Shown here in pieces: positions 23,020 to 36,589 of a stretch of DNA of 64,000 nt. The notes beneath the pieces are model-generated. The model worked only from the letters and a program-made list of their open reading frames with translations. It had not been told where the DNA came from and searched no databases. Source of the DNA: Camarhynchus parvulus (Eukaryota > Chordata > Aves > Passeriformes > Thraupidae); the NCBI RefSeq assembly GCF_901933205.1, contig NC_044582.1, positions 16,281,820 to 16,345,819 on the forward strand. The letters are read 5' to 3'. The first letter of the stretch is position 1. The number at the start of each line of letters is the position of its first letter. A program made the translations under genes and the position numbers.

Positions 23020-25800
23020 AAAAGGAACAATTTTTACCTCTCTGAGTTGCCTGAGCACACAGCAGCCAGATAATCTAACCTGCAATGTCCCTCTGGGGGG
23101 CAAGGGGAAAATCTGGCTCTCGTTGCAGACAGGAAAATCAAATCACCGCCTTGTTGCCACAGTTAAGGTCTGACATAGGATAAAGAGCATATTCTGGATG
23201 GTACATCATGCACAGCTGGCAGCATGCAAAGTCAAAAAAAAATAAAAAAAACCCAAGAAAGCTTTGTCCAGAACAAACAGTCCCCATGCCATGGAGTGAG
23301 TCAGCTGCAGGGGTAGGAAACGAACCCCAAATCCTGTCCTGTGGGCTCAAGCTCTGTGCAAAGGACACATTAACAGTGCAAACCCTCTCCCAAGACTGAA
23401 GGCCTTGACATTTTGTTTGCCTCAAGCAAAACAAAACAAAGCAGTAGGTTTTTAACTGCTCAGAGGCACGTTATCCTTTTGATGTATGCATGTCCTGGCA
23501 GTCACACATCTGCATCAGGAGAGAAATAGCCCATTTTTTTTGGCAGTTATTTAGTCCTTTTCATCTGAAAGTTGAAAATGCACCACCGGTGAACCTTTGC
23601 AGCTCTGGGTTCTGCATATAAAAAGCAGCTGCTGAATACATGCAGGGAGTGAGGGCTTTTTCTTAATGTTTGAACAGTTCCAAGTTCAAACCCATTAAAG
23701 TCCAGGTCACACCGGGATCATGTCGCTGTTAATGCATCCAGTTACACGCTGAGGGAAACCCAATATAAAACTATGATAAACTCTAGTTCTCCTGCAGAGA
23801 TACTCTACGGTCTTGCCCAGATGATGCCACAGATCGCTCTTCATGGGCGGTGACCGGACAGGATGTCAATGTCAGAGGATGAGCCTCTTTAGAGCTGTTT
23901 TTAGAGAAGTCCCCTCAAATGTCCACAAAGCTTGTTGGGACCTTTTCCCTTCCCTCCTCCTGGGGGAAGAACTTACTGTCCCACTGATGTTTTCTCCTAC
24001 ACATCACAGGTTCTCACACAACCTCCTCCCACAGCACCAGCAGCCCACCCACTGCTGTGCTTTGCAGTGAGCACCCCTAACTCCATGCTCCTTCTTTTGG
24101 GGGCCGGCCCTCTCTGCAGGTGGAAACAGTCCCGCTTGTTCTTGGGGGACTTCACACCTGGCCAGCTATGCCCCAGGCATGAGACTGCAGATAACTGGTA
24201 CCTCATCACACAGCGGTGCAGCCCTACTCTCCTGCCCACCCAGGAACCACCGCAGGACTTCAGCATCAGCTTCAAACACAGCCAGGCCTAATAAACCAAA
24301 CTATTTACCCAACTCCTCTCTGAGCTTTCCACTCTAACTGTGCTGGGAAAGGAAGAAAAGGACTTTACTGGACTTTTTCACCTTATCAAATATCTAGAAA
24401 ATCCAGTGGCTGATCTGGATGTATTTCAAGGCGAGTTAACTGTGGCAGCTTATGGAGCAGCACTGCTGCAGCTGGCCTGCAGATCATGAACACAGGACAC
24501 AAATTTTGGGGACATTTAGCATGCACACACGACACACATGGGATTTACACCATCCACACGCTGAGTTTGCACTTTTCTTCTCGCAATTTTCTGAAACTTA
24601 TTGCAGGGTTAAGAAACTGGAAAGAATCGTGAATGGCCTCAGAGATGGAAGATGTGTAATTTTTTAAAAATGAATAACTTTATTAGTAAAATTAAAATTG
24701 TCTTTAAAAAGAACTGCCTTGTGCACTTGAGTCTCATTGAGGAGAAACTTAAAAAAGCCAGTCTGCATTTTTAAACTATTGTCTTTCAGATATTCACCAT
24801 TCTAAAGAAGAACAGGTCAGACTCTCCTTTTAATTACATGAATACAAATCCAGGTAATTCTTTCCATTTTAACTAATATTTTGTCTAATTAGTAACTCTT
24901 TTTTTCCTCACAAAACATGTATTTATCTGCTGTGAAATCAAAGGCAGAAATAAATTTGTTTAAAGATAGCAGAGAGTAAATAGCAAGTTTGGAACCTTTC
25001 AGCCTTACCCTGGCAATTCGTCTCATATAATTGACTCAGCAGACATGCTTACAATTTCTTACAACTTTTACAAGACCTCCTGTGGGCTTATTCTAACGTT
25101 CTCCAAAACTGAGCTCAAAGCTTTGGACTCTCTAAGCAAGCAACAGCAAAAGCAATCATCTTTCCCTCCTTAAAAAAAAAAAAAGGAAACAAACAATAAA
25201 ACCACATTTTTCTTCCTGGATATTGGGTCTTAAAGAGGAACAAAGACGCAAATGAATTTCCACTGTTTCAGAGATAATTTTTCTGTTCCTTTTCAATAAC
25301 ATTTTTAATAATGTTCAATTTGCATTCACTAAATCTTTAGAAGCAAAATTTTCCCAATAAAATTCCTTTTCCCAATTACTGGAATAAAATTTCAGTGGGT
25401 AAGGATGACAGCAATTAAACAAACACAAACCACAAAGAAAGGGTTAAAGAATCCCTCACCCCCCCCAAAAAAGGAAATGCTCTCATTGCCCATATTATTG
25501 ATTTATGCTGTTGTTGGCTTTTAAATGCAGCACTTTCTATTTCTAAGATCTTTACAGACAATTACTAATGTCACAACTCTGTGGCCTTGCTCCATTGGTG
25601 GAAGTGCCCCAGGAGCAGGAAATGCTGTGCCCTTCCACAGACATTTCCTTCCAGTGCTGGGATCCACTAACCCTTAATAAGTCAGAGGATTAGGTGGAAC
25701 ACTTGTATTACAACTAATAAAGATAAATACAGGAGCTATCAAAACTAACAAAAAGGGTATGACGGGAGAAGGAAGTAGACCTATTATGCAAAAGATGCCA
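23020..25800. other. Unique non-coding stretch, no gene recognised
   Basis: Open frames around 23843-24291 overlap in two plus frames and one minus frame and show no domain. The AT-rich part at 24660-25560 is featureless apart from short A and C runs (about 25170 and 25460). Confidence 0.5.
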
Positions 25801-25807
25801 ATTTATC

Positions 25808-25854
25808 CTTTTTTTTTAAAGGAGGGGTAACAATTTTACCCTTTAAAAAAAAAG
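25808..25854. repeat. Inverted repeat, 19-bp stem with a 4-nt bulge
   Basis: The left arm at 25808-25830 pairs with the right arm at 25836-25854. A run of T9AAA pairs with TTTA9, GGGTAA pairs with TTACCC, and an outer C-G pair closes the stem. Four extra bases (GGAG, 25821-25824) bulge on the left arm, and the loop is five bases. It could be a degraded palindromic transposon end, a cruciform-prone site, or chance in T/A-rich sequence. Confidence 0.75.
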
Positions 25855-25931
25855 AGATCATCATATTTCAACAAAAATCTATTTTGAAAAGTAATATTAT
25901 AAACTTGGATATTAACGGTCTGCAATGGAAA

Positions 25932-25939
25932 TGACGTCA
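25932..25939. promoter_or_regulatory. Perfect CRE palindrome
   Basis: TGACGTCA, the full palindromic CREB/ATF site, lies in AT-rich sequence far from any CpG island. The CpG inside it has survived in a CpG-depleted setting, which can indicate constraint. No promoter is recognisable nearby. Confidence 0.4.
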
Positions 25940-25959
25940 GAGTCTTAGTTACAAATGTC

Positions 25960-28900
25960 CAAATGTTTGTGCTACCCTACTAAAAAAATAAACAGTGAGC
26001 TCAGAGTCAGAAAGGACCCGTTTGAGCAATTAAGGAATATTACGCAAAACACACTGAAAAGTATAGGGCCAGCAGAGGTGGGAGAGGCACAAATTAAAAT
26101 TCACAGATTGCACTGGGAGAAACACTGAACAATTAAACATCTCAGACGTGGTGTCTGAAGTTCCTGCTATTATCTGAGTGAAAAGTGCTTTCATATGTCG
26201 CAATGAGAAATTCGGGTAGGCAATCAGGAACAAAAAATAACTTTTTTTCTTCCTTTTTTTTAATGCCCTCACTCTAGGATGAGCTACCAGATAAAAAAGG
26301 GTGGCCTCCCATAATACCCACTGACATCACTGGTCTTGTAACACTTGTAAAACACGGCTGCCATCGCTGAACAACAATAACTTAAACATCATGGAAGATA
26401 TACTTCTGGTGCAAGAGCAGGCAACAGGCAGTGACCTCACAGATGACCAAATAAAATATGCAACAAGAATCTATTTCTGGAGTCATTTTCTCACATCTCT
26501 AGATTTTGTAACACAGGAATGTGCACTGTCTGCAATGTGAGTGTTCCAAAGGCAGGGTCCACACCTGCAAGGGGCTCTTGCCCTTTGTGCTGAGACACAG
26601 GCACAGCCATGGGACCCCAGCAGACAGCCCTGGTGTGTTTGGAAGCCCACCAAGCCTATTACAAGGAAGTGAAAAACATCACTGTATCCACTGGCAAAGC
26701 AGCATGACTTGTAAAAACGTGTTAGCACAGCTCTGAATTCAGAGTTCACTGCCTGCTCCAGAAGGAAACCTTGAAACTGGGTATTTTCCATCACATTTTG
26801 TGTTTGAGACCACGGATGAGTTCAGGCTATTCTGAATTGGAGGTCATGCTCTGGTTCTGGAATAACGTATCAATGCTGTTCCTGCTTTTGCCATTCCCAT
26901 TTCTTTCCTTGGCCAAGCGGTGATAAAATGCAGCACATCCTAACATATGGTTGGTTGGTTTTGAAGAACCAGGCCAGAAATTGCACGTCTGCATTACATG
27001 GTATATTATGAGCTGTTTCCTTGATGCACCTGTACTGGCAAACATCAGTGCATCCTTTTTGGCTGCTTAATTTGCAGTCACAACCTTTACATGTTGGGCC
27101 ATTTTCAATATATGCATTTGTTTCAATACCTGCACCTGTCTGATCTGTGGGTGCAGATGAGGCTAATCTGGAGGTGTGCATGAACCCCTCAACCTTGTGC
27201 TCCACGTTCTTCCGGGATTTAGAAAGGGTGATGTTGCTAACAGGAGAAACCCCGTGGGATTATGCAAAATACTGGCCAAGTCTTGCTCACTTTAGCAATC
27301 TTCATGAAGACCAGAAAGATTTGGTCCAAAAGCATCAGATAAGAGGATCAAAACCTGCTACTGACTATCTTAAAGCGGAGAAACATACTTTCCTATCAAC
27401 CCACTTGAAGATTTATAAGATATTAAGGAATATTAAGAAAAAGAAGAAAAGCTAAATGGGCCAAAAGAAAACAAAAGAAACATGTTCTCTCGAGATTGCT
27501 AATGCTGGCAGACAATAGCACAGAAAGAACTCCTCTGACAGATCTTTGAAGTCTTCAATACAGCAAGCTAGTGGGCCATGTTAATGAGATTTGCTCAGAT
27601 ACTTCTTAAATTATCCCAAAATGTCTTAATCTATTTTCTACATCTTCTTGACCCGATTGCTTCAGAAAAGTTACAGCTTCACACATGTTTGGACTGAACT
27701 TTTCATTCCAGCAGGTAAGGTCTTCAAACATTTTGTGTTTCCAATGACCCACACACAGTCTCTTTAGGGTTTACCCCAAAACATGCAGGCAATGTTGTAG
27801 TTTCTGTTACTAATGAATACAGAAACACTTTGCACCACACTGTATCTTTGAACCTTAAAAAAAGGACCTTCCAGTAACTCAGAGTTCTTAACAATTAAGG
27901 TATTACAACTTCTCCCAGTCATCCAAAAGTAAATAAATCCAATCTTAGATCTAAGGCCTGACAGACACTGATCACTCCAGCTACAGGACTACCACCCAGC
28001 AGCAAGGGAGCAGCAGGCAGCAATGAGGTTTATCTTTCCTGCTGAGGGTGACACAAGCACTCATGCAAAATGCTTCCAGTACAGCTCTGTGTAATTTGGG
28101 CACACTGCAGAGAAAACACTGGAGAAAATGCTCAAGAACCAGGTTGTCTGCTCTGTCACAGAGCTCCTTGTGACTGAAACCCAGTCCATATTCAGGACCC
28201 ATATTCAGAAGTAGCTGCACACTACATGTTCTAGGGAGAGGAGCTGTTTCTGCTCCCTAATATGCTTTAAGACCTTTAGGTCAAAAGTAGGAAGAGTCAA
28301 GGTGCCAAATTCACTAAGGAAAACATCATCCCATCACCTTCCCACTGCCTGATGTGCAAGCACTCCTGCCGCCCAAGCCAGTACATAAAACAGGACTAAG
28401 GATATCACCAGCACAACTTCTGGAAGTCACCAGCAAGGAAGAGTGCTGGGGAGAAACTACACACACTGTTGAGCCTTTCATAAGCAGAAATGTGTCTGAA
28501 GGAGTTTGTTTCAGGGTTTTGACTTTTGCCTGCAATGGCCAGCAAAGACATGGCACAGCAACTTGACAACCTGGTTTGAGAACCATTTCTCTTCCTGATA
28601 AAACAAAGTTGGAAAAAAGTAACTTTTTTTGGTCCACCTTTTTTCCACATAGACCAACTACAGAAACCATTTTTTGTATTGAGCTTAGGAGAAAAAGTCC
28701 TTCTGACCTTTCTCCTGGCTTGAAGGGAGGAGAAAATACACCTATATAAGAAAGTTATAGCTCAAACCCACAGATTTATCTGTTGATCATCTCATTCAGC
28801 TCTGAGTTTCAGCAGGCAGCTTCTGGTTTATTATCAATATTTAATCAGCATTTAACTCTGACAAGCATTAAGATTTGAAATTTTAAACTCAGTGCAACTT

Positions 28901-29370
28901 TGCTAAATCCTTTGTGTTGTTTTTTTTGCTGTTAAAGGTTTTCTAAAGGATTCTATCTTTGCTATCTTAAAAGTCTACACGTGCCTTTTGTTATCAATAA
29001 TGCAGAATTTTAGTAGCATGTTTTGTACTTTTCAAATTTTCAGCATGCAAGCTATCCCTGATTTACAATGCTCACTGAATGCTGTTTGATTATTGAAAAT
29101 GTTTTTACTACATTTAAACAAATGACTGCTCCTGGAAAACTAACACTATTGACCATAATTCTGTAAAAATACATTTCCTCTCCCTTCTCCCCAAATCAAA
29201 CATTTCTAATTCTTACTGTGAGGAAAAACTGGCATATAATTAGGCATTATGCCTAACAGTGCTAAATAAAGGAGAATGTAAACGTCTTAATTCTGAAGGT
29301 TTAACCATCAAAGACCCTTGCTGTATCTCTTCTGTTATTTCTGCTTCTGTTCAGAGCTCCTTGGAGCTTA
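25960..29370. other. Unique non-coding stretch, no gene recognised
   Basis: Open frames on both strands (for example 26483-26794 and 26870-27205 on minus, 27147-27455 on plus) overlap and show no recognisable product. The plus frame at 27147 runs into an A-rich tail. No repeat family was seen. Confidence 0.5.
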
Positions 29371-29375
29371 CAGGG

Positions 29376-29394
29376 AAAAAAAAAAAAAAAAAAA
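29376..29394 (+). repeat. Poly-A run (19 A)
   Basis: Nineteen A residues followed by a purine-rich 'gaagaaagcaaacaaacc'. There is no clear retroposed gene body upstream, so this is listed as a homopolymer and not as a processed-pseudogene tail. Confidence 0.85.
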
Positions 29395-29444
29395 GAAGAA
29401 AGCAAACAAACCACGCAGAATAAAAATCTATTTTGCCAGCTCTG

Positions 29445-29530
29445 AGCTGCTCCCAGCCCGCATGCCCGAGGCCAGGCTCGCACGCAGGGCTGGGACGCCC
29501 GGGGCCACGCGGCTGCTCCTTGAGGAGTAG
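29445..29530. other. Small CpG cluster
   Basis: About 85 bp with several CpGs ('gcccgcatgcccgagg', 'gggacgcccggggcc', 'cacgcggctg') in AT-rich surroundings. It is too short to be called a CpG island. It could be a remnant of an older island or a transposon fragment. Confidence 0.4.
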
Positions 29531-32500
29531 AGTCCTGCTCTGCAACTGCTCTGAGCGGCTTAACCGCTAACTCAGGAGATGGGATTTCACCTGAAATTAA
29601 GCTATCAAGCAATTGAGCTCAAACTCAATCAACCAAACCCTTAACCTTCCCTGTTTCAGTGGCACTGCTCTAATTAGGACTCTATCACTATTTCCATTAC
29701 TATCTCCTATTCTCATGGTTTATTATCTCAGTGGTTTCAATTCTTGCCCAGTTTAAATGTGACATCCAGTTTCTTGGACCACATATCATTCATTATGGGG
29801 TTTTTTATGAAATATGTTGCATGACTACAGACCAATCCTGCAACAAATATTTTTTTGTTGAAAACTGCACCCCTCACTGCAGTGGAAGCAGGACAGAGCC
29901 AAACCTTCTTTGAGAAACAATCCTGACATTGAAAGACACCTTGAACAGCTTGTTTTCCATTAAGTTTTAAATTTTGTTGAACAGTTTGATAAGATATCCT
30001 TGAACACAGATCCACCTGCACACACCACGGCTGCCCCATGCTTCTCCAGTCCTCACTGTCTTCCCCCTGAGCCTGGATCAGCTTCTAGGAAACAGAGTTT
30101 GGCTGAACTCTGCTTACCAGCTCTGCTCAGGGGTGAGAATCAATAACCTATGATGCACAGGAGATCAGGCTGAAAAATCTAATGGTCTTTTCCAGTGAAT
30201 CACCCAAACTGCTTTCTGCTGAAGGATGAGTGACAGAGGGGATGTGTGCCTGAGCGGTGCACTGATGGTAGTAGTACAAAACAGATCTGCTTTTGGAGAC
30301 ACAGCCTACAAGTTTCAGGGAGTCTAAAGGCAGTGTCCTGCATTTAACACCACCAAAATTCCGAATTTTCCTGGGTCACATAGGACACAGCCACACATGA
30401 ACAAGGAACAAGAGACCCATTAATTACGAGGCCTTCTGATGAACCTGGGACTTGAAATTCTTCCCTTCTTCAAAAAACTCAAGGGAGGAACAACACTGCA
30501 GAGCAAGGAAGCACTAGCTCCTTATACTGCAGGATCTGCTTCTTCTCCAGTAGCTGAAATACATCTAATACTTCATGGGCTCCACCATAAGAAAACAAAC
30601 CAGTAAGATTCAAATCTTGAAGAGAGGGATATATCATATAGCTGACATACACCACTGGCATGGCCAAGGATTGCAATATTCACTTGAACTTCATGAATTT
30701 CATCCTAACTAAATAGATATTTTTGGCAACAAAGAACTGAAAAAAAAATCCCAGATCGTCCTCAGATCTATTTTAATTTAAAACAGAAGAGAACAGGGAC
30801 ATTTTTTCCCCCTTCAAGTACATTTTAATAAAATTAAAAATAAAAATAGCTCTAATTCACTCCACTGCATTTAGTCATTCTGTAAAATTCTAAGTTTAAA
30901 ATGAAATCACCATTTTATATTCAAACAAGGTCAAGAGAACAGCACTAACGAGCACTGACATCACAGTGAACAGCAGCCACTGCTCAGCGCTTACATCAGT
31001 GTTGCTTGTTGCTATGGTGCTTAACCGACTATTAATTTCTGAAAGAAGGTGATTATAAAGCAGCCATATGAACCTCAGTCAGATGACACCCTTCAGTACC
31101 AAACACTGATCTGCGTTACTCTTCTCCTCTGCAAGTTAATTTTGTGAATCACCACTTTTGTGATGTTAATATTCCTTCCCAACTTGAAACTTTGGACCAG
31201 AAGAGAGGCAAGGAGTTAATTTAGAAGCAAAGGACTTTCACACTGCTTTAAATAAAAATCATTTTGCAGAGAGTGATATTTCTTTCCTTTTTGCTGTGCT
31301 CCAAAGACTAAAAAGCATGTGTTTTAACTTTTGCAGTGATAATAAGCAATCAAATTAACAGCTAAATTTTGCTCTCCTGCTCTGCTCGACGTGCTGCTGG
31401 AAACCCAGGAGCGTCTCAGCTTGGGATGAAGTAGCACTGAAGCTGACTTGACCACTCCCCAGGGATTTGCCTCAGTAAGGGGACCTTGCCACAGGCTGTG
31501 CCACTGCATCTCCCACCCCAGGAGCCACAAAGACCAGCCAGAGCAGGCTCTTCCCATTCCCACCCAGGCTCTGCCCAGTTACCAAGCAGCCTTCTCGGAA
31601 CATGGCTGAAAGACAGGAAGTGCATCTTTTTGGCCTTGCTCCTCAAATGCATCTGAACACCTAAGCCAGTGTCTTCCCCAGAAAAATGAGGATTTTTAAG
31701 GCACAGCATTTACTCCAAAAACTCCAAGCCCAGTGCTGCAAACTTTATCCATGTTGGCAGAAAAGCCTTTACTTTTGCAGCTAAGGTACGGTCCTAGAGT
31801 TCTCAGGATCAAATTGTTTGTTCAGACATACTTCAAAAATAGTGTTAAAGACAGTATATTTGCATTTACCTTCTTCAGTTGCTCCTGTAAAGCAATCTTC
31901 AGTTACAGCCACCCAAAAAGGTCACTCTTCTTACCCTGCAGAGAAAGGAGGTAACACACGTGACTCTGGGTCAGTGTCAGCAGCAACACCCAAAGCATTT
32001 TCATTGGCACCACATTTGCAAGTACAAACATAAATAAAGCAACAAATGAATCTAATCGTGTTTAATGGTGAATGACTTTCAGAGAGAGTTAATAAAAACA
32101 ATCAAGTCACAGGACTGCTGCTTATCAGTACCAGCTAGTGTGAGGTTCTTCAGTTCAGCACAAACAACTTGGTCTTTGGGAGAAGAAAAAGAGAAGCAAA
32201 AAACCCCATGGAGATGAGACATCTTTGTTCTCTAACATAAACTTTCTTAATCTTGATGTCTATCAATCTATTTTCAGTTTGAATAATAAATGAGTTCAGT
32301 TCTTTGTTTCAGAAATCTGACTATTGTCTGCATGGATTCTCCTTACTTTAGGCATTTTAAGACCATTTGCAACCGCTGCTATTTTATCTTCTGGATCCTT
32401 TCTTTTTTCTCATCCTTTTCCATAGAGACACAGTCCTAGATGAGATTTTAGAACTAGCTGCATCTTCCTAATTCAGAAAGTTGTTTACTGTCTCGGGATA

Positions 32501-35500
32501 TCTTCTCATTAAGCATTACCAAGAGCACGCCAAGCACAGCAAGGTGGTGAGAGCATTGGGTATTAAAAGGAGGAATAATTAAAGTGTATCTTTATAAAAA
32601 GTAGGAGGGAGAAAACAGCACGTGTAGGTTTTTTTTTACCCTGTATATTACTGCATCTTGTGTACTCTCTCTTATGCAAAAGAGTATGTAATCTTTTAAG
32701 AAACATGACAATCTGCCACTTTCTGTTCATGTAATTGGGATCAACATATGGTACAAGAGAAAAGAAAAACATTTGTTTATTAATTTAGATCAAGTTACTA
32801 ACTCAAACCACTAACAGCATTTAGAATTAATTCCACATCAATTGACCAAATACCTTAACAGAGTAAAATTATAACATAATTTCACTGAAATGTTGATCTT
32901 CTGCTGCAGGGATACAGAGTACTAGGTAATATAGACAGAAAGAAATATGTGATAGCTTGGTGACACTGATGACTTCATACGAAACGGAAAGTCAGTGACA
33001 TGTGGATGTGTAAGACAGAGCTACGTGAAACTCCATTTCATAAAATTCACACAGTGATGTGGAGTTTTGGGGGTGTTTGTGAAACTCACCAAATGGTAAG
33101 TTGTGCTATTTACATCACTAGGTGAAGCTTTTTACTGGAGTAGTAAAATACCAACCTCTGGGAAAAAAATCAGAATCTTCACTAAGTTCACTCAAAAGAA
33201 TATGAACTCATTCACCATTTATTTTGGAAGGAAAAATGTTTTCACAGTGAGAATGAGGCATTACTTCTTTACCATTGAAACCTGATTATTTTTAGATGGG
33301 AGAAAAAAGGTTACCTTGATATGAAATCAATATTGGTTTTATCTGTTGCTCACTGGCATTTTATTTCATTTTTATTTTTTATGTTTTGTGTGAGAAGCAA
33401 CTCTTGTAATGCAGTACCAGAACATCAGGGGCCAAAATTTGAGCATGTTTGCTGTATAGGAAGCCCTGTGTTCCTTGCTGAGGTACACATATAAGAAATT
33501 CCTGATTCTGCACTGTAAAGGACATAACACTACTCCATCATAATAGGTCAGGGCTCACCTTCCTGAGAGTATGTAAAACAATACATCTTTTATGTAAAAT
33601 ACATGACCTCCGACATGTGATGTGCTCTTAGATTAGCAACAATAAAGGCTTTTATCCTGCTTTGCTGCAGGGGTTATCTTGGGTTTGACACTTTAAACCT
33701 CTTTTCATATTTATCTGTTTTATAAATTTTCTGGGTATTTGGCAGTCAGATCCTTATTTTGGCAGTATTTTGGCAAGCAGGCTTCATTTCTACCCTGAGT
33801 CTTCACGATAGCAAAGGAACCATCTTAAAATGTACTTTTTAAGGAAGCTGCTGAAAATTACATGTTTGCATAAAATGTGCATTCAGTATCTCTTTGGGCA
33901 GTGCTGAAAAAGGCAGGTATCATTTTCTAAACACGTTTGTCTTGCATGAACCACACACCAAGGAAATCCGGCTCAACAATCAGCTGGTGGGAGACCAACA
34001 GAGGGTCTACAGGGGGCTGAGGAGGACTCAGCTCTCCTCATAAATTACTCCCTGATTGAAATCCAGACTGCTTTAATTTCTGGTTATCAAACTACTGCTA
34101 TATGTTACCTGGCTTTCAAAAATATGGAAAATGCACCATTAAATTTAAAATGAGCAGCAGAAACAGCTGTTCCCACCTGTGAACATTTCTCATTAATAGT
34201 CTAAAAGTTGAGTATCTCAAAATGTAGAAACACAAATACAGACTTTCCTCCTGAAACTGTTTATATGGGTGAGTGAATTGATGTAGGCAACACACATTCC
34301 TTCCATCATGCTGTCTTTAAGATAAACACAAAGTACCATCAACACTGTAAGTGTGTGTGTGTGGAGCAAACAAAGAAAAAAATCCCATCCTACCAAAGCA
34401 AGACATTTTGCTACACTCATATTTTCCCCCCAAGGAGATGATTAAAATAGAAACCAAACCACAAACAAAAATCCACTTTGCAAGCAAGCAGCAGTGGTCC
34501 TGCTGCCTGATGGGCAGAGAGAAGGTCTCAAAGCACCTTCAACGCCACCTCCAAGGCTCAACTGATGCCATAAACGAGGAAGAGTCCACGCAAAACTCTG
34601 TGCCCTGAACAGATTTTACCAGATATTCCTGAAAATGTCAGGTTTGTTCACCACATGCCTCAGTTTACCCACTAGCGACATAAGTAATTGTAACAGAGTT
34701 TGAAATCCTTGGCTATAAAGATACTTTTTAAAAACAGTGTTTGGGGCAGGATTTTGGAAAGACAACAACAATCTCAACCTGAGCCAGCGCCACAACCTCT
34801 TCCAACAGAAAGGCCACTCTTGTCCTGGATCAGGCCCTACCTATTCCCCTGGTACCGAGGGACCAGGCAAAGATCAGAAGCTTTGACATTACACCTGCTG
34901 TTGGGCTGGACCTTGTAACTCTTCTGATCCAACAACATTTATTTGATTTAGTGATCTCCTCCTCCAGGGCAGCGAGGTCATTCCAGGGAGGCTGCAGGAT
35001 GGAGCCCTAACTCCAAGGGACCAGTGCAAAGCCAAATTTAACCAACAATACAGAGACTACTCAGAAACAGAGACCATTGCAGAATGAAAGTCTACTTGAA
35101 ACTCTAACATTTTTTACTAATATCTAAATGAGAACAGCCTGGGGTATAGCCAAAAATAGATTAACAAGGACCTTGATCCCACACAAACTGGCTCTGAGTA
35201 ATTTTACACAGGAAAGTAGAACACCAGTTGAGCTGCTCCTCTGCTCAGAATTACGCATGTACATTTTTTTGTCAGTGTCCCAGCCCTCAGAAGCCTACAA
35301 TTTATTACAGGAAACCTAAAGCAGCAAAGGAATCTCCCCTTCACTACCTAGAAAGCACACTTTTTTAAAAAATTAAAAAAAAAATAAAATAGACGCATGT
35401 ACCTGATAGCACAAGAAAAAAAATGGTTTTGAAATTAGATTTTGATTTATTTTTCTTATATAAAACCAGCTGAAATGTATTTAATGTGCCTGATTAAAAT

Positions 35501-36560
35501 ATTTACTAAAAAGCTTCCTGAAAGTTTTAAAATACCAAAACCTGATCGCCAAAATAAGCACTTCTGTGCAGTAATTTCTTCTAAATAAAGTGAACTGTAA
35601 CCACCTAATACAGCTGTTCTTTCCCCTCAAAAGTCCCTGAGTCACATTCAACTGCACACAGGCTGAAATATCAGATATGTACTATTTATAATATGTCTTA
35701 TTCTTATAATCATTATTTTCTTGTCCTATCCAGGAAAAGAGGCAGTCTGTGGTTTTATCAAGTACATATTTGTAAGAGAAAAACAAAAATATTTTTATTT
35801 GGTATTTTGCTGGTTCTGAAAATACAGAATGTACACTGGTTGTGGAGAAAACATCTGGTACCAGGTAGATTTGTGGACCAGTCCTGTACACAGGTTATTT
35901 CCTCACCCAGCACACTCAATTGGGTTACTTGCCTAACACAAATCATGTGTAGAACACAAATGTTTTGAGGATGGTCAGTAGTTGTCTCTTCAGGTTTGTT
36001 GTACCTATTTTATTTTTAAAGAGAAATTAATATATTAAACTAAATACCTCAAATAATCTGGGAGAGAAAATTTTTTCCTGACCACTGTCAAGGCGGCCAG
36101 TTTTTATTGTGCAGCATATATAAAATCTCAGGAGGCATGGCACAGGAGATTTTCTATAGCAGCAGTCCTTACCACCTCCTCAGAAAGTGAAATGCAGGTG
36201 AACAGTGAAACTGTGAGAGTCTAAGTGCACTTCTTCCACCTCTCTTTGAAGAGGGGGAAGCGGATTTGGTACAGGCCAAAACACAGGGATATCAATGCTC
36301 ACTACCTTGCTGCTTCTCAGTGGAAGGAGGGAGCAAATCATACTCTATTTTCCTTTTCAGTCATTAGCAGGCTGTTCAGAATCTCTGGCTGGTGCTTATT
36401 ATTTATTCCAAACAGAAATAAAATAAAAAAAAAATAAATAAGAGCACGAAGACAAAGCTATGCGCAGCACATTCGCTCTTTCAAATTAATATTACCTTTC
36501 AAGTCCACCGTAACCTTGGAAAAGAATAACTCGGCGTAAGCCAAATCTACAAAACTAATC
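29531..36560. other. Unique non-coding stretch, no gene recognised
   Basis: Mostly AT-rich sequence with short chance frames. Simple pieces are (GT)6 at 34351-34362 and an A-rich tract at about 35365-35390. No domain-bearing frame, exon with paired splice sites, RNA gene or transposon was recognised over these 7 kb. Confidence 0.55.
34351..34362 (+). repeat. (GT)6 microsatellite
   Basis: Six perfect GT dinucleotides following 'cactgtaa'. It is short and of little consequence. Confidence 0.85.
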
Positions 36561-36589
36561 ACGATCCGTTCCTCCCCCGCTTTTTAACA

